Program-made: the position numbers and the translations under genes
Part shown: one piece after another, positions 42,366-52,762 of the stretch
Numbering within the stretch: position 1 is the stretch's first letter
How the letters are laid out: each line of letters begins with the position of its first letter
The notes under the pieces: model-generated
Told to the model about the DNA's origin: nothing
Seen by the model: the letters and a program-made list of their open reading frames with translations, nothing else
Database searches by the model: none
Assembly (NCBI RefSeq): GCF_000737785.1
Contig: NZ_JPRO01000006.1
Location: 1 to 64,000, forward strand
DNA: 64,000 bases
From: Chryseobacterium luteum
GTDB taxonomy: Bacteria; Bacteroidota; Bacteroidia; Flavobacteriales; Weeksellaceae
Direction of reading: 5' to 3'

Positions 42366-43415
42366 TTAATTTTGATAGTAAGCAGTGTACAGTGCCGTCC
42401 CTTTTAATGCGGTGTGATTCTGCTTGATCAGATAAATCGGTATGCCTTTCAGCAATGCTTCCATCTTATCGCTTATCTTGAACTTTTCATAGAATTTACC
42501 TTTGTCGATATACTCTCTGATTACTTGCGGAATATCTCCCGAAATCAGCAGTCCTCCGGTAGCCTTAAACTTCAGCACAAGGTTGTTTGCTTCTCTTGCA
42601 AGAAATTCCAGGAAGGTATCTAAAGCAATTTTACAGATCAGAACATCATCTTCAACTGCGGCTTTGTAAATTTCCTGAACAAAATCTCCTCCTGAAAGAC
42701 GTTCTGCAAGCCATTCCGGTTCCGGATGCCTTTTTACGTCTCTCAAGAATCTGTAAATATTGAAAAGACCGGTTTTGGACAGTACATTTTCCCAGCTTAC
42801 AATACCGTAGATATTGTTTAGGAACTGGTAAAATTCCACTTCCACATTGGTTCTTGGTGAAAATTCCGAGTGTCCTCCTTCCGTAGCGAAAGGTCTCAGG
42901 TATTTCCCGTCAAAGAAATAACCGGCTTCACCCAGCCCGTGGCCGGGAGCAAGGATGGCTACATTCCCTTTTTCAAGATGCCCGCTGGTGTAGATCGGGT
43001 CTAGGTCATCATCTTCAAGAAGCGCCATACCATAAGCGGAAGCTTCAAGGTCATTGAGCATATCTGCTTTTTCAAAGCCGAAATCCCTGGTATATTCTTC
43101 AATATCCAAGTCCCAGCCTAACCTTGCAGGGCTGCTTTTCCCGTCAATTACAGGTCCGGGTACAGCCAGCGACAGACGTTTTACATTCTCCAGCTGATTA
43201 TCCTGAATGAATTTTTTCAATATATCAGAAAACAAAGCATAGTCTTTCGTACTATATTCATTCTGAGTTTTTATCTCAAGACCTCCGTTAGCGGATACAA
43301 AATGGCCTAAGATGGTTATATCTTCACGGAGACTTGCACCAATGATAGAAACATTATCATTATTGGTATTTTCTACTCCTGGTAAATAAAGCGGAAATTT
43401 TGGATTCAATATCAT
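42366..43415 (-). CDS. glk: Glucokinase (Glk family)
   Basis: Phosphorylates glucose to glucose 6-phosphate with ATP. About 349 residues. The start at 43415 (MILNPKFPLYLPGVENT) is preferred to one 75 bases upstream, which adds an unlikely hydrophobic-basic leader. Glk signatures: LSLAVPGPVIDGKSSPARLG (about 82-101), LNDLEASAYGMALL (about 115-128, catalytic Asp), AILAPGHGLGEAGYF (about 147-161) and EGGHSEFSPR (about 174-183). Phosphate 1 motif is degenerate (IIGASLREDITILG where D-x-G-G-T is usual), as seen in some Bacteroidota proteins. Own unit. Confidence 0.9.
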   Translation of the reverse strand: MILNPKFPLYLPGVENTNNDNVSIIGASLREDITILGHFVSANGGLEIKTQNEYSTKDYALFSDILKKFIQDNQLENVKRLSLAVPGPVIDGKSSPARLGWDLDIEEYTRDFGFEKADMLNDLEASAYGMALLEDDDLDPIYTSGHLEKGNVAILAPGHGLGEAGYFFDGKYLRPFATEGGHSEFSPRTNVEVEFYQFLNNIYGIVSWENVLSKTGLFNIYRFLRDVKRHPEPEWLAERLSGGDFVQEIYKAAVEDDVLICKIALDTFLEFLAREANNLVLKFKATGGLLISGDIPQVIREYIDKGKFYEKFKISDKMEALLKGIPIYLIKQNHTALKGTALYTAYYQN

Positions 43416-43529
43416 AACCTCAAATTTTATCAAATATAATAATAGTTTTTGTAAATATTGCAGGGAAGCAAAAAACCTTTTCATTTTCACAAAAAGGCTT
43501 GGCTAATAATTGTTTATATATAAATCTAA

Positions 43530-44093
43530 CTACTTTCCTAATGGAATATTGTACCCGAATCCTACTCCTATATTTCCCACATTGTAGTCCTGTCCGGCGA
43601 TATCGCCTTTATCTCCTACAAAAACTTTCTGATACTGTACGAAGAAATTCCAGTCTCTGTTGTGGTACCCGATTTCCGGCTTGATATAGAAACCTCCGTC
43701 CGGTCTGTCGATTGAGCTGTTGGAAGCCACTTTTTCATTTCCCACAAGGAATCCGTATCCTAAGTCCGTGCCAAAGTAGAAACCGGTCTGTTTCGGGTAG
43801 ATTCTTATCAGCGCTCCTACAGGAATTACCCCTACATCATTGTTATCATAGCCATTGTTGCTTTTTCCAAAATAATGAGTATATCCTGTTGCAATACCTA
43901 ATCCAAATCCCGGAGTGATCAAATTCTGATAGGACACATCCACACCTGCAGCTGCAGAAAGATTATCTGACGGAACTGCCAAACCAACATTAGCTCCTAC
44001 TTTGATCATGTTATTCATCTGCGCGCTCTGTGCACTTGCCATACCTGCCATTAAGATTCCAGCCAGCACTATTGATTGTTTTAACATTTTCAT
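43530..44093 (-). CDS. Outer-membrane beta-barrel protein, 187 aa
   Basis: The start at 44093 (MKMLKQSIVLAGILMAGMAS then AQS) gives a clean signal peptide. The mature part alternates as an 8-strand barrel: IKVGANVGLAVPSDNL, VDVSYQNLITPGFGLGIATG, VIPVGALIRIYPKQTGFYFG TDLGYGFLV, FYIKPEIGYHNRDWNFFVQY, GNIGVGFGYNIPLGK. Resembles OmpA/OprF-like or porin-family small barrels of Bacteroidota. Function unspecified. An upstream in-frame Met at 44144 would add 17 residues without merit. Confidence 0.85.
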   Translation of the reverse strand: MKMLKQSIVLAGILMAGMASAQSAQMNNMIKVGANVGLAVPSDNLSAAAGVDVSYQNLITPGFGLGIATGYTHYFGKSNNGYDNNDVGVIPVGALIRIYPKQTGFYFGTDLGYGFLVGNEKVASNSSIDRPDGGFYIKPEIGYHNRDWNFFVQYQKVFVGDKGDIAGQDYNVGNIGVGFGYNIPLGK

Positions 44094-44331
44094 AACTCTA
44101 ATTTTAAATTTTACTAATGCAATAAGCTGTAAAAATCGTGCCAAGGAACCGCTTTATATGAGTTTTAACACTCAGATCTATTACAAAATAATGATTATCA
44201 ATAGGTTAATTTGCATCAAAATCAAATGATTGTTTAAATTAAATATTGAACATCATACTATTACGAATTCTTAACCGTTATTATTTTAACCTTTCTGCTT
44301 CTACATCATCAAAACACTAAATTCTCTCAAC

Positions 44332-45711
44332 ATGGCCGATTCAATGTTACATAATAAGCATCTTCTCTGGCGGGCCGGTTTCGGACCCGGAATCAACCAG
44401 ATTGCAGATCTGAAAAATATAAATATAAAAACGCTGATCCAGGAATTATTCAAGGAAGGAAACTTCACAGAAATAAACTATGATACCCCTGATCCCCAAA
44501 CCTCAGATGATATGACGGACAGCAGAACCCCGGCAGAAAAGAAAAAGGAAATGCAGCGCATTATCAGGGAGCAAAACAATGAGCTTAACCTGAATTTCCT
44601 GAATGAAATGGTCAACAGCAAAGAGCAAATGAGAGAAAAAATGGCATTTTTCTGGCACGGACATTTTGCATCCAGAATCAACAATTCAAAATTCAGCAAG
44701 CAGCTTCTTAACACGATCAGGAAAAAGGCGCTGGGAAATTTTAAAGATCTTCTCTTCGAGGTAAGCCAATCCCCTGCAATGCTGAATTTCCTGAATAATC
44801 AGCAAAACAAAAAAGACCATCCGAATGAAAACTTTGCCCGCGAGGTAATGGAATTATTTACCATGGGAAGGGGAAATTACACTGAAAAGGACATCCGTGA
44901 AGGAGCCAGGGCATTTACAGGCTGGGGCTATGACAAGGAAGGCAATTTCAAGGAACGAAAAAACCTGCATGATGAAGGAACGAAAACATTCCTGGAGAAA
45001 ACGGGAAATTTTACAGGAACTGACATTTTAAATATCATCCTCGAAGAGAAGGCCACTGCGAAATTCATCACCACAAAAATATATAAGTTCTTCGTCAATG
45101 AAAATGTGGATAATAGTATTGTAGAACAGCTGAGCACAGGTTTCTACAACTCCGGATACGATATCAGAAAGCTCATGACCGAAATCTTTTCGGGTTCATG
45201 GTTCTATGATAAAAAAAATATCGGCAACAGGATAAAATCCCCGATAGAACTGATGGCCGGAATGATGCGGATGCTGCCAATGAATATCCAGAATCCTGAA
45301 AACCTTATTGTTTATCAGAAACTGCTGGGACAAATGCTCCTCTACCCGCCGAATGTCTCAGGATGGCCGAGCGGAAAATCATGGATAGACAGTTCTACCC
45401 TGATGCTAAGGCTACAGATTCCACAGATATGGTCCGGCCTGCGTCCCTTGGAATACAGTCCGCGCCAGGATGATGATATCGACATGGGAATGAAATCCCG
45501 TGAAACCGCCATGAACAAATCTTTTAAGAATCCTAATATTACGATTGACTGGAGCAGGCTGGAAAAGGTTTTTGCTGATAAAAACTGTGAAGATTATTTG
45601 ATTCAGAGCTCTAAAACGCTTGATATGGATTCTGTAAAGAATTTCTCAGACAAAAGTATAAAAATGAATATCATCAACCTGATGTCTACCCCGGAATATC
45701 AGTTGTGTTAG
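44332..45711 (+). CDS. DUF1800 family protein
   Basis: 459 residues. Family marks: LHNKHLLWRAGFGPGINQIA (about 5-24, usual HLLxRAGFG), REKMAFFWHGHFASRINNSK (about 102-121), LLFEVSQSPAMLNFLNNQQN (about 140-159), ENFAREVMELFTMGRGNYTE (about 166-185), ARAFTGWGY, and PPNVSGWPSGKSWIDSSTLM (about 345-364). The family is paired genome-wide with DUF1501 genes; function unknown, presumed secreted or periplasmic in many species, although no obvious signal peptide is visible here. The partner gene lies 375 bases downstream, separated by nested repeats. Confidence 0.92.
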   Translation: MADSMLHNKHLLWRAGFGPGINQIADLKNINIKTLIQELFKEGNFTEINYDTPDPQTSDDMTDSRTPAEKKKEMQRIIREQNNELNLNFLNEMVNSKEQMREKMAFFWHGHFASRINNSKFSKQLLNTIRKKALGNFKDLLFEVSQSPAMLNFLNNQQNKKDHPNENFAREVMELFTMGRGNYTEKDIREGARAFTGWGYDKEGNFKERKNLHDEGTKTFLEKTGNFTGTDILNIILEEKATAKFITTKIYKFFVNENVDNSIVEQLSTGFYNSGYDIRKLMTEIFSGSWFYDKKNIGNRIKSPIELMAGMMRMLPMNIQNPENLIVYQKLLGQMLLYPPNVSGWPSGKSWIDSSTLMLRLQIPQIWSGLRPLEYSPRQDDDIDMGMKSRETAMNKSFKNPNITIDWSRLEKVFADKNCEDYLIQSSKTLDMDSVKNFSDKSIKMNIINLMSTPEYQLC

Positions 45712-45712
45712 G

Positions 45713-46066
45713 TTGCAGATAATAGGTTGCAGGTTGCAGGCAGCAGGCAGCAGGTAATAGTAGCCGCCGTTTAGCCTTGCAGACTTTGATTTATTATTTG
45801 TTACTTCAAGTACCTGTTTAAATTTTATTCAATACAATTATGATGCAGAAATAATTATTAAAGAAACATATTCCTGTCACAGATTAAAGAGATTTAGCAG
45901 ATTTATTTCAGTTATAAAAATCTGTGTAATCAGCCAAATCAGCGAGATTTTAAAGATTTAAAGCCTCTAAAAATATTGATAAGAACTTCAAATATAAATA
46001 AAACCGAGATCCACCCCTGCAACCTATTACCTGCTGCCTGCTATCTATTATCTATTATTTGCAACC
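45713..46066. repeat. Nested inverted repeats between DUF1800 and DUF1501 genes
   Basis: Outer pair: GGTTGCAGGTTGCAGGCAGC AGG... (45716-45762) and its inverted copy CCTGCAACCTATTACCTGCTGCC... (46015-46066), each itself made of short GTTGCAG/CAGCAGG steps. Inner pair: ACAGATTAAAGAGATTTAGC (45880) with an inverted counterpart AATCTGTG...AATCAGCGAGATT (45915-45950), related to the arms of the GxxExxY unit at 18662-19103. No gene between. The two genes are normally adjacent in an operon, so the repeats look like a later insertion. Confidence 0.75.
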
Positions 46067-46085
46067 TTTAACTTAAAACAAAATT

Positions 46086-47270
46086 ATGTTAATCAAAAGA
46101 AGAGAATTCCTCAAAATAAGCTCATTAGCCACCGCATCGCTGATGATGCCCAATTTCCTGAAAGCAATGACATTGGATGAAGCATTAGAGCCCAATCAGA
46201 AAATTCTTGTAGTATTGCAGTTTACAGGTGGAAATGATGGCTTGAACACGATTATTCCTACAAAAAATGATATTTATTTTAAAGAAAGAAACAGTATTTC
46301 CATTAAGGATTCTTTAGTTTTAAATGATGAAACGGGAATCAATCCGGCACTCTCCTATTTTAAAGAGCTTTTCGATAACGGTGAACTTTCAGTAATGAAT
46401 AATGTGGGCTATCCGGACCCGGACAAATCCCATTTCAGAAGCATGGATATCTGGCATTCTGCAAGCCGCAGCGACGAGTTCCTTGAAACCGGCTGGCTGG
46501 GACGTTTTCTGGATGAAGAATGCTACCGGTGCGAGCATCCCACACAGGCATTGGAAGTGGATGATATGCTGAGCCTCGCACTGAAAGGAGAAAATAACAA
46601 GGCATTTGCTTTCAAAGATCCCAAAAGACTTTATCAGACCAGCCAGGAGAAGTATTTCAAATCCCTGTATGACCACCATCACGATGATGAAACGGTTTCT
46701 TATTTATACCAGACTCTTGGTTCTACCATTAATAATGCAGATTATATTTTTGAGAAAAGTAAGTCAAAAAAAACAGACCAGACTTATCCAAATTCACAGC
46801 TAGGAAAGGATTTTAAAACCGTAGCTTCGTTGATCAAATCTGATATCAACACCCAGGTTTATTATCTTTCTGTGGGAAGTTTTGACACCCATGTCAACCA
46901 GAACGAAAGGCAGTCAAAGCTTTTCAGCGACATCAATGAAGCAGTAAAATCATTTGTAGCCGATCTGAAAAGCAACGGAATTTTCAATGATGTTCTACTG
47001 ATGACGTTTTCGGAATTCGGGCGCCGGGTAGCTCAAAATGCAAGCAACGGGACTGATCACGGGACTGCCAACCAAATGTTTTTCATCAGTGGAGGATTAA
47101 AAAAGAAAGGACTGCTGAACGCACTTCCGGATCTGCAGAAACTGAATGAAGGCGATCTCATCTATACAGAAGATTTCAGAAAAGTATATGCTACGATTCT
47201 TAAAAACTGGCTTAAAGCGGATTCCTCCAAAGTGCTGGGCTGGAAAAACGGGATCTATGATTTTATTTGA
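46086..47270 (+). CDS. DUF1501 family protein with Tat-type signal
   Basis: 394 residues. N-terminus MLIKRREFLKISSLATASLM contains the twin-arginine pattern R-R-E-F-L-K, followed by a hydrophobic stretch, so export folded is likely. Family motifs: LVVLQFTGGNDGLNTIIPTK (about 41-60), KSHFRSMDIWHSA (about 117-129), LSVGSFDTHVNQNERQSKLF (about 259-278) and MTFSEFGRRVAQNASNGTDH GTANQ (about 302-326), which resemble the metal site of sulfatase/alkaline-phosphatase-like enzymes. Works with DUF1800 by association. Function unknown. Ends 39 bases before a long palindrome. Confidence 0.92.
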   Translation: MLIKRREFLKISSLATASLMMPNFLKAMTLDEALEPNQKILVVLQFTGGNDGLNTIIPTKNDIYFKERNSISIKDSLVLNDETGINPALSYFKELFDNGELSVMNNVGYPDPDKSHFRSMDIWHSASRSDEFLETGWLGRFLDEECYRCEHPTQALEVDDMLSLALKGENNKAFAFKDPKRLYQTSQEKYFKSLYDHHHDDETVSYLYQTLGSTINNADYIFEKSKSKKTDQTYPNSQLGKDFKTVASLIKSDINTQVYYLSVGSFDTHVNQNERQSKLFSDINEAVKSFVADLKSNGIFNDVLLMTFSEFGRRVAQNASNGTDHGTANQMFFISGGLKKKGLLNALPDLQKLNEGDLIYTEDFRKVYATILKNWLKADSSKVLGWKNGIYDFI

Positions 47271-47308
47271 TTTAAAATAGAACTGTTACTGTGATCATGT
47301 TAATTAAA

Positions 47309-47366
47309 ATGGAAATTTTCCCAGCCTCATAGGTTTTAAAACCTATGAGGCTGGGAAAATTTCCAT
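47309..47366. terminator. 58-bp perfect palindrome, bidirectional terminator
   Basis: Left half ATGGAAATTTTCCCAGCCTC ATAGGTTTT (29 bases), right half its exact reverse complement, no loop. Placed between convergent genes ending at 47270 and 47368. Both sides give a T-rich tail. Shares the ATAGGTTT...AAACCTAT core with the hairpin at 49310-49340. Confidence 0.85.
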
Positions 47367-47367
47367 A

Positions 47368-49119
47368 TTATTTAAAAACCTTTGTAAAGCTATCTTTTTC
47401 CAGTTTTTCCAGGGAGAAATCAAAATCGGATTCTTCTTTTTCAAAAGTAATTTCTGCCCCCAGTTCTGTTACGAGCACATTAAAGGACAGCGGCTCATAC
47501 CATTGCTGGTAAAGTGCTTCCGTAGCCATCACCGAGATCGCAGAATTTCCTGAAACATGGGCATGTCCGGCTCCAAAATTAAGAAGCACAAAACACTGTT
47601 TTTCTCCCTTTGGCAGCAGCATTCCAAGGACGGTCTGCCTCTGGACGGAATTACATTTTGCTTCTGCAAAAAGATGATCGGGGTTCATCATATATTCTCT
47701 TGAGATATGATCTCCTTTTCCGATCACAATCTTGTATCCGCAATCCGGGTTTCCGGAATACACATTATTCATGATCAGGGTCGGAACATTCAGGCCTTTG
47801 GCAGCATACAGATATTCCACGGCACCATTGGGCGCAGAGGTCATATCTCCGGAATACATCAGATTCCCGTTATCCTGGTTATAAGCTGCATTCCATCCTG
47901 TTTTTCCTCCGATGTTCAGTGCTGAAAGATCAAGATCATACGCTCCCCAGTTATCTTCCCAATAAATTCCGACAGCCAGCTTTTCTCCTGAGAACCTTGT
48001 CCCGGCAGGAATATTTCCTACGAACATTTTCTCGGAGGTTGGCAGCCCGAATTCTACATTGTCAGGGAAACAGAACTTCTTTCCGGAAAGATCAAATCTT
48101 GATTTTAAGTAATTCAATATAAAATCAAAATTCTTTTCACCCACCGTTCCTGCTTTTCCAGGTTTCACCCAGGATTTTCCGTTTCTGATTCTATACACAA
48201 ACGTATCCTGTCCGTACATCCTCTGATAACAGGCAGACAAAGCTTTGAACAATGCAAACGGAGTGGCATTATCCAGCCAGTGCAGATCGCTTTTTTCCAG
48301 CAATGTATGGGTAGCTTCATTCAACGGATTAGAAACGAGTGGCTGATGATGAATTTTCGACAGCTTTGAGATCTTATTGATGGTTTTAGAGGATCTTTTT
48401 TTATACGCTAAAAACAACGGTTTGAATCTGTTAAAAACCTGGGCAATCCTTTCCAGTCCATATTTTTCAAACAAATCGGACGGATTAAATTTACTTTCTT
48501 TGATGGCTTTGATCAATTCTTCATTTTTGATCAGAAGAGTGGTATCCGTAGTTTTATAAATTACATATCTGAAAAATTCTACAGGATTGGCCGGATAGAT
48601 CTGATACAGATCCGCTATTTTTATAATGGCTTCTTTGTTCCTGATATTTTCCGATCCTGTAAAGGTATAATTCAAGTCTTTTGTTAAAACAGAAAGAAGA
48701 TCGTTAATGGTTTCATCTTTCAGAGCTATTCCCGACTTCAGCAATGACAGGCATTTTTCTGTCATTTCTTCTTCAGAACAGGCTTTTATTACTTTGAAAA
48801 CCAATTTTGCGTTGGGCACATTCAATACTTCATCAGGAATATAAATTTCATCCCGGAAATTGCTTCCGTAAGTAGAAATATAGTGTTTAAGCTGTTCAAT
48901 AAACAACTCAATTCTCGTACTTTCTTTTATTTTCTGCCAGGATTTATGGAAAGTCTTGTTCAGATCATTTCCGTTTAATTTTTCTTTTGCATAAAATTTT
49001 ATGATCTGATCTTTGGCCCAAACGGCATCTGCTTCGATCACAAAGCCTGCATCGGAAATAAAAGGTGTACTTTCAGTTTTTTTGGCCAGTACGGCATTAA
49101 ATAATTGAAGTGTTTTCAT
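47368..49119 (-). CDS. 583-aa protein with possible TerD-like C-terminal domain, RtcB neighbour
   Basis: Not firmly recognised. Residues 1-290 are helical and repeat-like (KAIKESKFNPSDLFEKYGLE, LLSVLTKDLNYTFTGSENIR). Residues about 330-560 are beta-rich. The part VGIYWEDNWGAYDLDLSALN then NQDNGNLMYSGDMTSAPNGA (about 405-450) follows the TerD pattern, where an LDLS strand is followed by an (H/Y)SGD strand, and VIGKGDHISREYMMNPDHLF comes after. A TerD-like metal-binding sandwich is my best guess; the N-terminal region recalls helical RNA-binding repeats. It is co-oriented with and about 245 bases downstream of rtcB. Such proteins next to RtcB suggest RNA-damage or stress function (inference). 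Confidence 0.55.
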   Translation of the reverse strand: MKTLQLFNAVLAKKTESTPFISDAGFVIEADAVWAKDQIIKFYAKEKLNGNDLNKTFHKSWQKIKESTRIELFIEQLKHYISTYGSNFRDEIYIPDEVLNVPNAKLVFKVIKACSEEEMTEKCLSLLKSGIALKDETINDLLSVLTKDLNYTFTGSENIRNKEAIIKIADLYQIYPANPVEFFRYVIYKTTDTTLLIKNEELIKAIKESKFNPSDLFEKYGLERIAQVFNRFKPLFLAYKKRSSKTINKISKLSKIHHQPLVSNPLNEATHTLLEKSDLHWLDNATPFALFKALSACYQRMYGQDTFVYRIRNGKSWVKPGKAGTVGEKNFDFILNYLKSRFDLSGKKFCFPDNVEFGLPTSEKMFVGNIPAGTRFSGEKLAVGIYWEDNWGAYDLDLSALNIGGKTGWNAAYNQDNGNLMYSGDMTSAPNGAVEYLYAAKGLNVPTLIMNNVYSGNPDCGYKIVIGKGDHISREYMMNPDHLFAEAKCNSVQRQTVLGMLLPKGEKQCFVLLNFGAGHAHVSGNSAISVMATEALYQQWYEPLSFNVLVTELGAEITFEKEESDFDFSLEKLEKDSFTKVFK

Positions 49120-49309
49120 TGGATAAAAATTAAAAATAAGTGAGGAGTATGGTTTTTAAAGAAACAATATAGGAACTCCTTTTACCTATTATTTTGAAAA
49201 AGGCGGAGAGTAATTACCCTTTATAGGAACTCTGTTTGCCTTATTTTTTTGCGGATGAAAACACTTCAATGGTACTCAAATATAAGTAATTTTCATCAGT
49301 ATTATTTAT
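49120..49309. other. Upstream region of the 583-aa gene with two ATAGGAACTC repeats
   Basis: TATAGGAACTC occurs at 49169-49179 and 49221-49231, about 52 bases apart and five helical turns, each followed by a T/C-rich stretch and a CCTTATT or CCTATTATT box. May be an operator pair for the 583-aa gene. No gene. Confidence 0.4.
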
Positions 49310-49340
49310 AACCTTATAGGCTTTTTAAACCTATAAGGTT
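49310..49340 (-). terminator. rtcB terminator
   Basis: AACCTTATAGG - CTTTTTAAA - CCTATAAGGTT, 24 bases past the rtcB stop. Confidence 0.8.
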
Positions 49341-49363
49341 TGAATGACAAAGCATCCTCAGCA

Positions 49364-50878
<1,515 letters not shown>

Positions 50879-50895
50879 TCATTAAAATAAAAAAT

Positions 50896-51228
50896 ATGCT
50901 ATCGGAACAATTAAAAAACAATCCTGACACTATTCAGTTCAAAGATGTCATTACACACATCGACGAGCAGTACGATTTTACACCGACTTTTTTTAAAAAC
51001 GGAGATGCTGTGAATGAAGCAGGACAGAATAACGGTTCATGCAAGATTTTCAGTTTTGCAAAACTCCAGGGATTGTCAAAAGAGCAGACACTTGCTCTTT
51101 TCGGAGAATTTTACAGGGAAGATGTCTTAAAAAATCCGGAAGGAACGGACCACCAGAATATCAGAAACTTTATGGAATACGGATGGGAAGGGATTTCGTT
51201 TGAGGGAGAAGCATTGAAAGAGAGATGA
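50896..51228 (+). CDS. HopJ type III effector-like family protein
   Basis: 110 residues. Belongs by pattern to the HopJ family: TIQFKDVITHIDEQYDFTPT FFKNGD (about 12-37), NNGSCKIFSFAKLQGLSKEQ TLALFGEFYREDVL (about 46-79), and HQNIRNFMEYGWEGISFEGE near the end. Despite the name, such proteins occur in many bacteria without type III secretion and are short soluble proteins of unknown function. Divergent from rtcB with a 140-base gap. Its inclusion in the RNA-repair neighbourhood could be incidental. Confidence 0.88.
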   Translation: MLSEQLKNNPDTIQFKDVITHIDEQYDFTPTFFKNGDAVNEAGQNNGSCKIFSFAKLQGLSKEQTLALFGEFYREDVLKNPEGTDHQNIRNFMEYGWEGISFEGEALKER

Positions 51229-51231
51229 TTT

Positions 51232-51515
51232 TATAAGTCAATGGTGAATTTGCTTCGCAGGTGAATGGTGAATTCCGGAAACGTTTGATCCATTAGGGAA
51301 CAGAAGCAAAGAAGCAATTGTATAAGTCAATCGTGAATTTGCTTCGCAGGTGAATGGTGAATTCTGGAAACGTTTAATCCATTAAGGAACAGAAGCAAAG
51401 AAGCAATTGTATAAGTCAATCGTGAATTTTGCTTCGCAGGTGAATGGTGAATTCCGGAAATAATTATGTATAAAAAATTGACTTGCGAAGCAAAATTCAC
51501 CTTTCACTATTCACT
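51232..51515. repeat. 89-bp tandem repeat (2.6 copies) plus inverted half copy
   Basis: Units start TATAAGTCAAT at 51232, 51321 and 51410 (period exactly 89), each containing GTGAATTTGCTTCGCAGGTG and GAATGGTGAATTC and ending GAAGCAAAGAAGCAATTG; the third unit breaks off near 51465. An inverted fragment GCGAAGCAAAATTCACC follows at 51486-51502 before the WYL gene. No gene. Unit-internal GTGAATT direct repeats suggest nested growth. Confidence 0.85.
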
Positions 51516-51552
51516 CCCCCCCTTTCATTCTATCACAAAAAACCACACAACC

Positions 51553-52572
51553 ATGTCATCCAATAAAAATGCCCTCATCCGTTACAAAACATTAGACAAA
51601 TGCCTTAAGAACAAATACAGGAAATATACGCTGGAAGATCTTATTGATGCCTGTTCTGATGCCCTGTTTGAATTTGAAGGAAAAGAGTCTTATGTAAGCA
51701 GGCGGACCGTTCAGCTCGACCTGCAGAATATGCGGAGTGAAAAATTCGGGTACGAAGCTCCCATTGAAGTATACGACAGAAAGTACTACCGCTACAGTGA
51801 TCCGGAATACAGCATCCACAATATCTCTGTGAATGAAAGTGACCTTAAAGCGATGAATAATGCGGTTCAGATCCTGAAACAGTTCAAAGATTTCTCTATG
51901 TTCAAAGAAATGAACGGGGTTATCCAGAAACTGGAAGATTCGATTCATTCCACGGGGCAGAAATCCATCATTCATCTGGATAAAAATGAACAGCTGAAAG
52001 GGCTTGAGCACATCGACATCCTTTATGAAAGCATCTCAAATAAAAGGGTGCTGAATATTCTTTACCGCAGTTTTACCGCCAGGGAATCCAGTAATTATGT
52101 GGTACACCCACAGCTTCTTAAGGAGTTTAATAACAGATGGTTCCTGATCTGCCAGCATAAGGGCAAAATGTATAATTTAGCCCTCGACAGAATGGAAAAA
52201 ATTAATGTGGAGGAAAATATTGAATATATAGATAAAGATCTGGACGGTGACGAATATTTTAAAGATATTGTAGGGGTTACGGTTTCTGAAACTATGGCTC
52301 CGAGAAATGTTGTTTTCTTTGTAGATTCATCGAATGCGCCTTATGTAAAAACAAAACCTATTCATAAAAGCCAGGAAATTGTAAGCGAAACTGAAGAAGG
52401 CACGCTATTTAAGATCTGTGTACAAATTAATTTTGAACTCGAAAGACTTCTGCTGGGCTTTGGAGAATGTCTGATTGTTTATAAGCCTAAAAAACTGAGA
52501 CTGAAACTTCAGGATAAATTTAAAGCAGGATACAGAAACTATGAGAATTTAATTGTTCCGGATGAGAGCTGA
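51553..52572 (+). CDS. WYL-domain transcriptional regulator (YafY type)
   Basis: 339 residues. N-terminal winged helix (about 1-80; KTLDKCLKNKYRKYTLEDLI, YVSRRTVQLDLQNMR as recognition helix), linker, then the WYL domain (about 160-240: LNILYRSFTARESSNYVVHP QLLKEFNNRWFLICQH ... YNLALDRMEKI) and a WCX-type C-terminal extension (VVFFVDSSNAPYVKTKPIHK onward). WYL domains bind nucleic acid ends or ligands and regulate many defence and RNA-repair loci. The start at 51553 is preferred; earlier codons are repeat-derived. Probably controls the rtcB/nucleotidyltransferase island. An 89-bp tandem array lies directly upstream. Confidence 0.9.
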   Translation: MSSNKNALIRYKTLDKCLKNKYRKYTLEDLIDACSDALFEFEGKESYVSRRTVQLDLQNMRSEKFGYEAPIEVYDRKYYRYSDPEYSIHNISVNESDLKAMNNAVQILKQFKDFSMFKEMNGVIQKLEDSIHSTGQKSIIHLDKNEQLKGLEHIDILYESISNKRVLNILYRSFTARESSNYVVHPQLLKEFNNRWFLICQHKGKMYNLALDRMEKINVEENIEYIDKDLDGDEYFKDIVGVTVSETMAPRNVVFFVDSSNAPYVKTKPIHKSQEIVSETEEGTLFKICVQINFELERLLLGFGECLIVYKPKKLRLKLQDKFKAGYRNYENLIVPDES

Positions 52573-52604
52573 TTTTTTCAGCCACAAAAGAAACATTTAA
52601 AGTA

Positions 52605-52670
52605 GTCAGATCCAAATTCCTCTCTCCTGGAGGAGTAGCCAATCTTTGATTTGACGGGGTGGTAAATAAT
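52605..52670. repeat. Dispersed repeat with ACCACCCCGTC box (copy 2, inverted)
   Basis: Reverse complement reads TACCACCCCGTCAAATCAAAG, then a diverged GCTACTCCTCC and GAGAGGAATTTGG. Same layout as 21406-21480 with opposite orientation and about 75 percent likeness by eye. Confidence 0.65.
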
Positions 52671-52762
52671 TACTATAAAGATATCTTCTACAGCACTGAT
52701 CAGTACCCATATTTTTAAAATGGCTTAAAAATTGTAGTAATCAGTTCATAAAAAATCTTATT

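Noticed and set aside
50896..51228. Type III secretion effector
   Set aside because: Only the family name suggests it; no secretion genes in the window and the family is widespread in non-pathogens.
51232..51465. CRISPR-like or origin iterons
   Set aside because: Units of 89 bp are head-to-tail with no unique spacers, and no DnaA boxes are seen.
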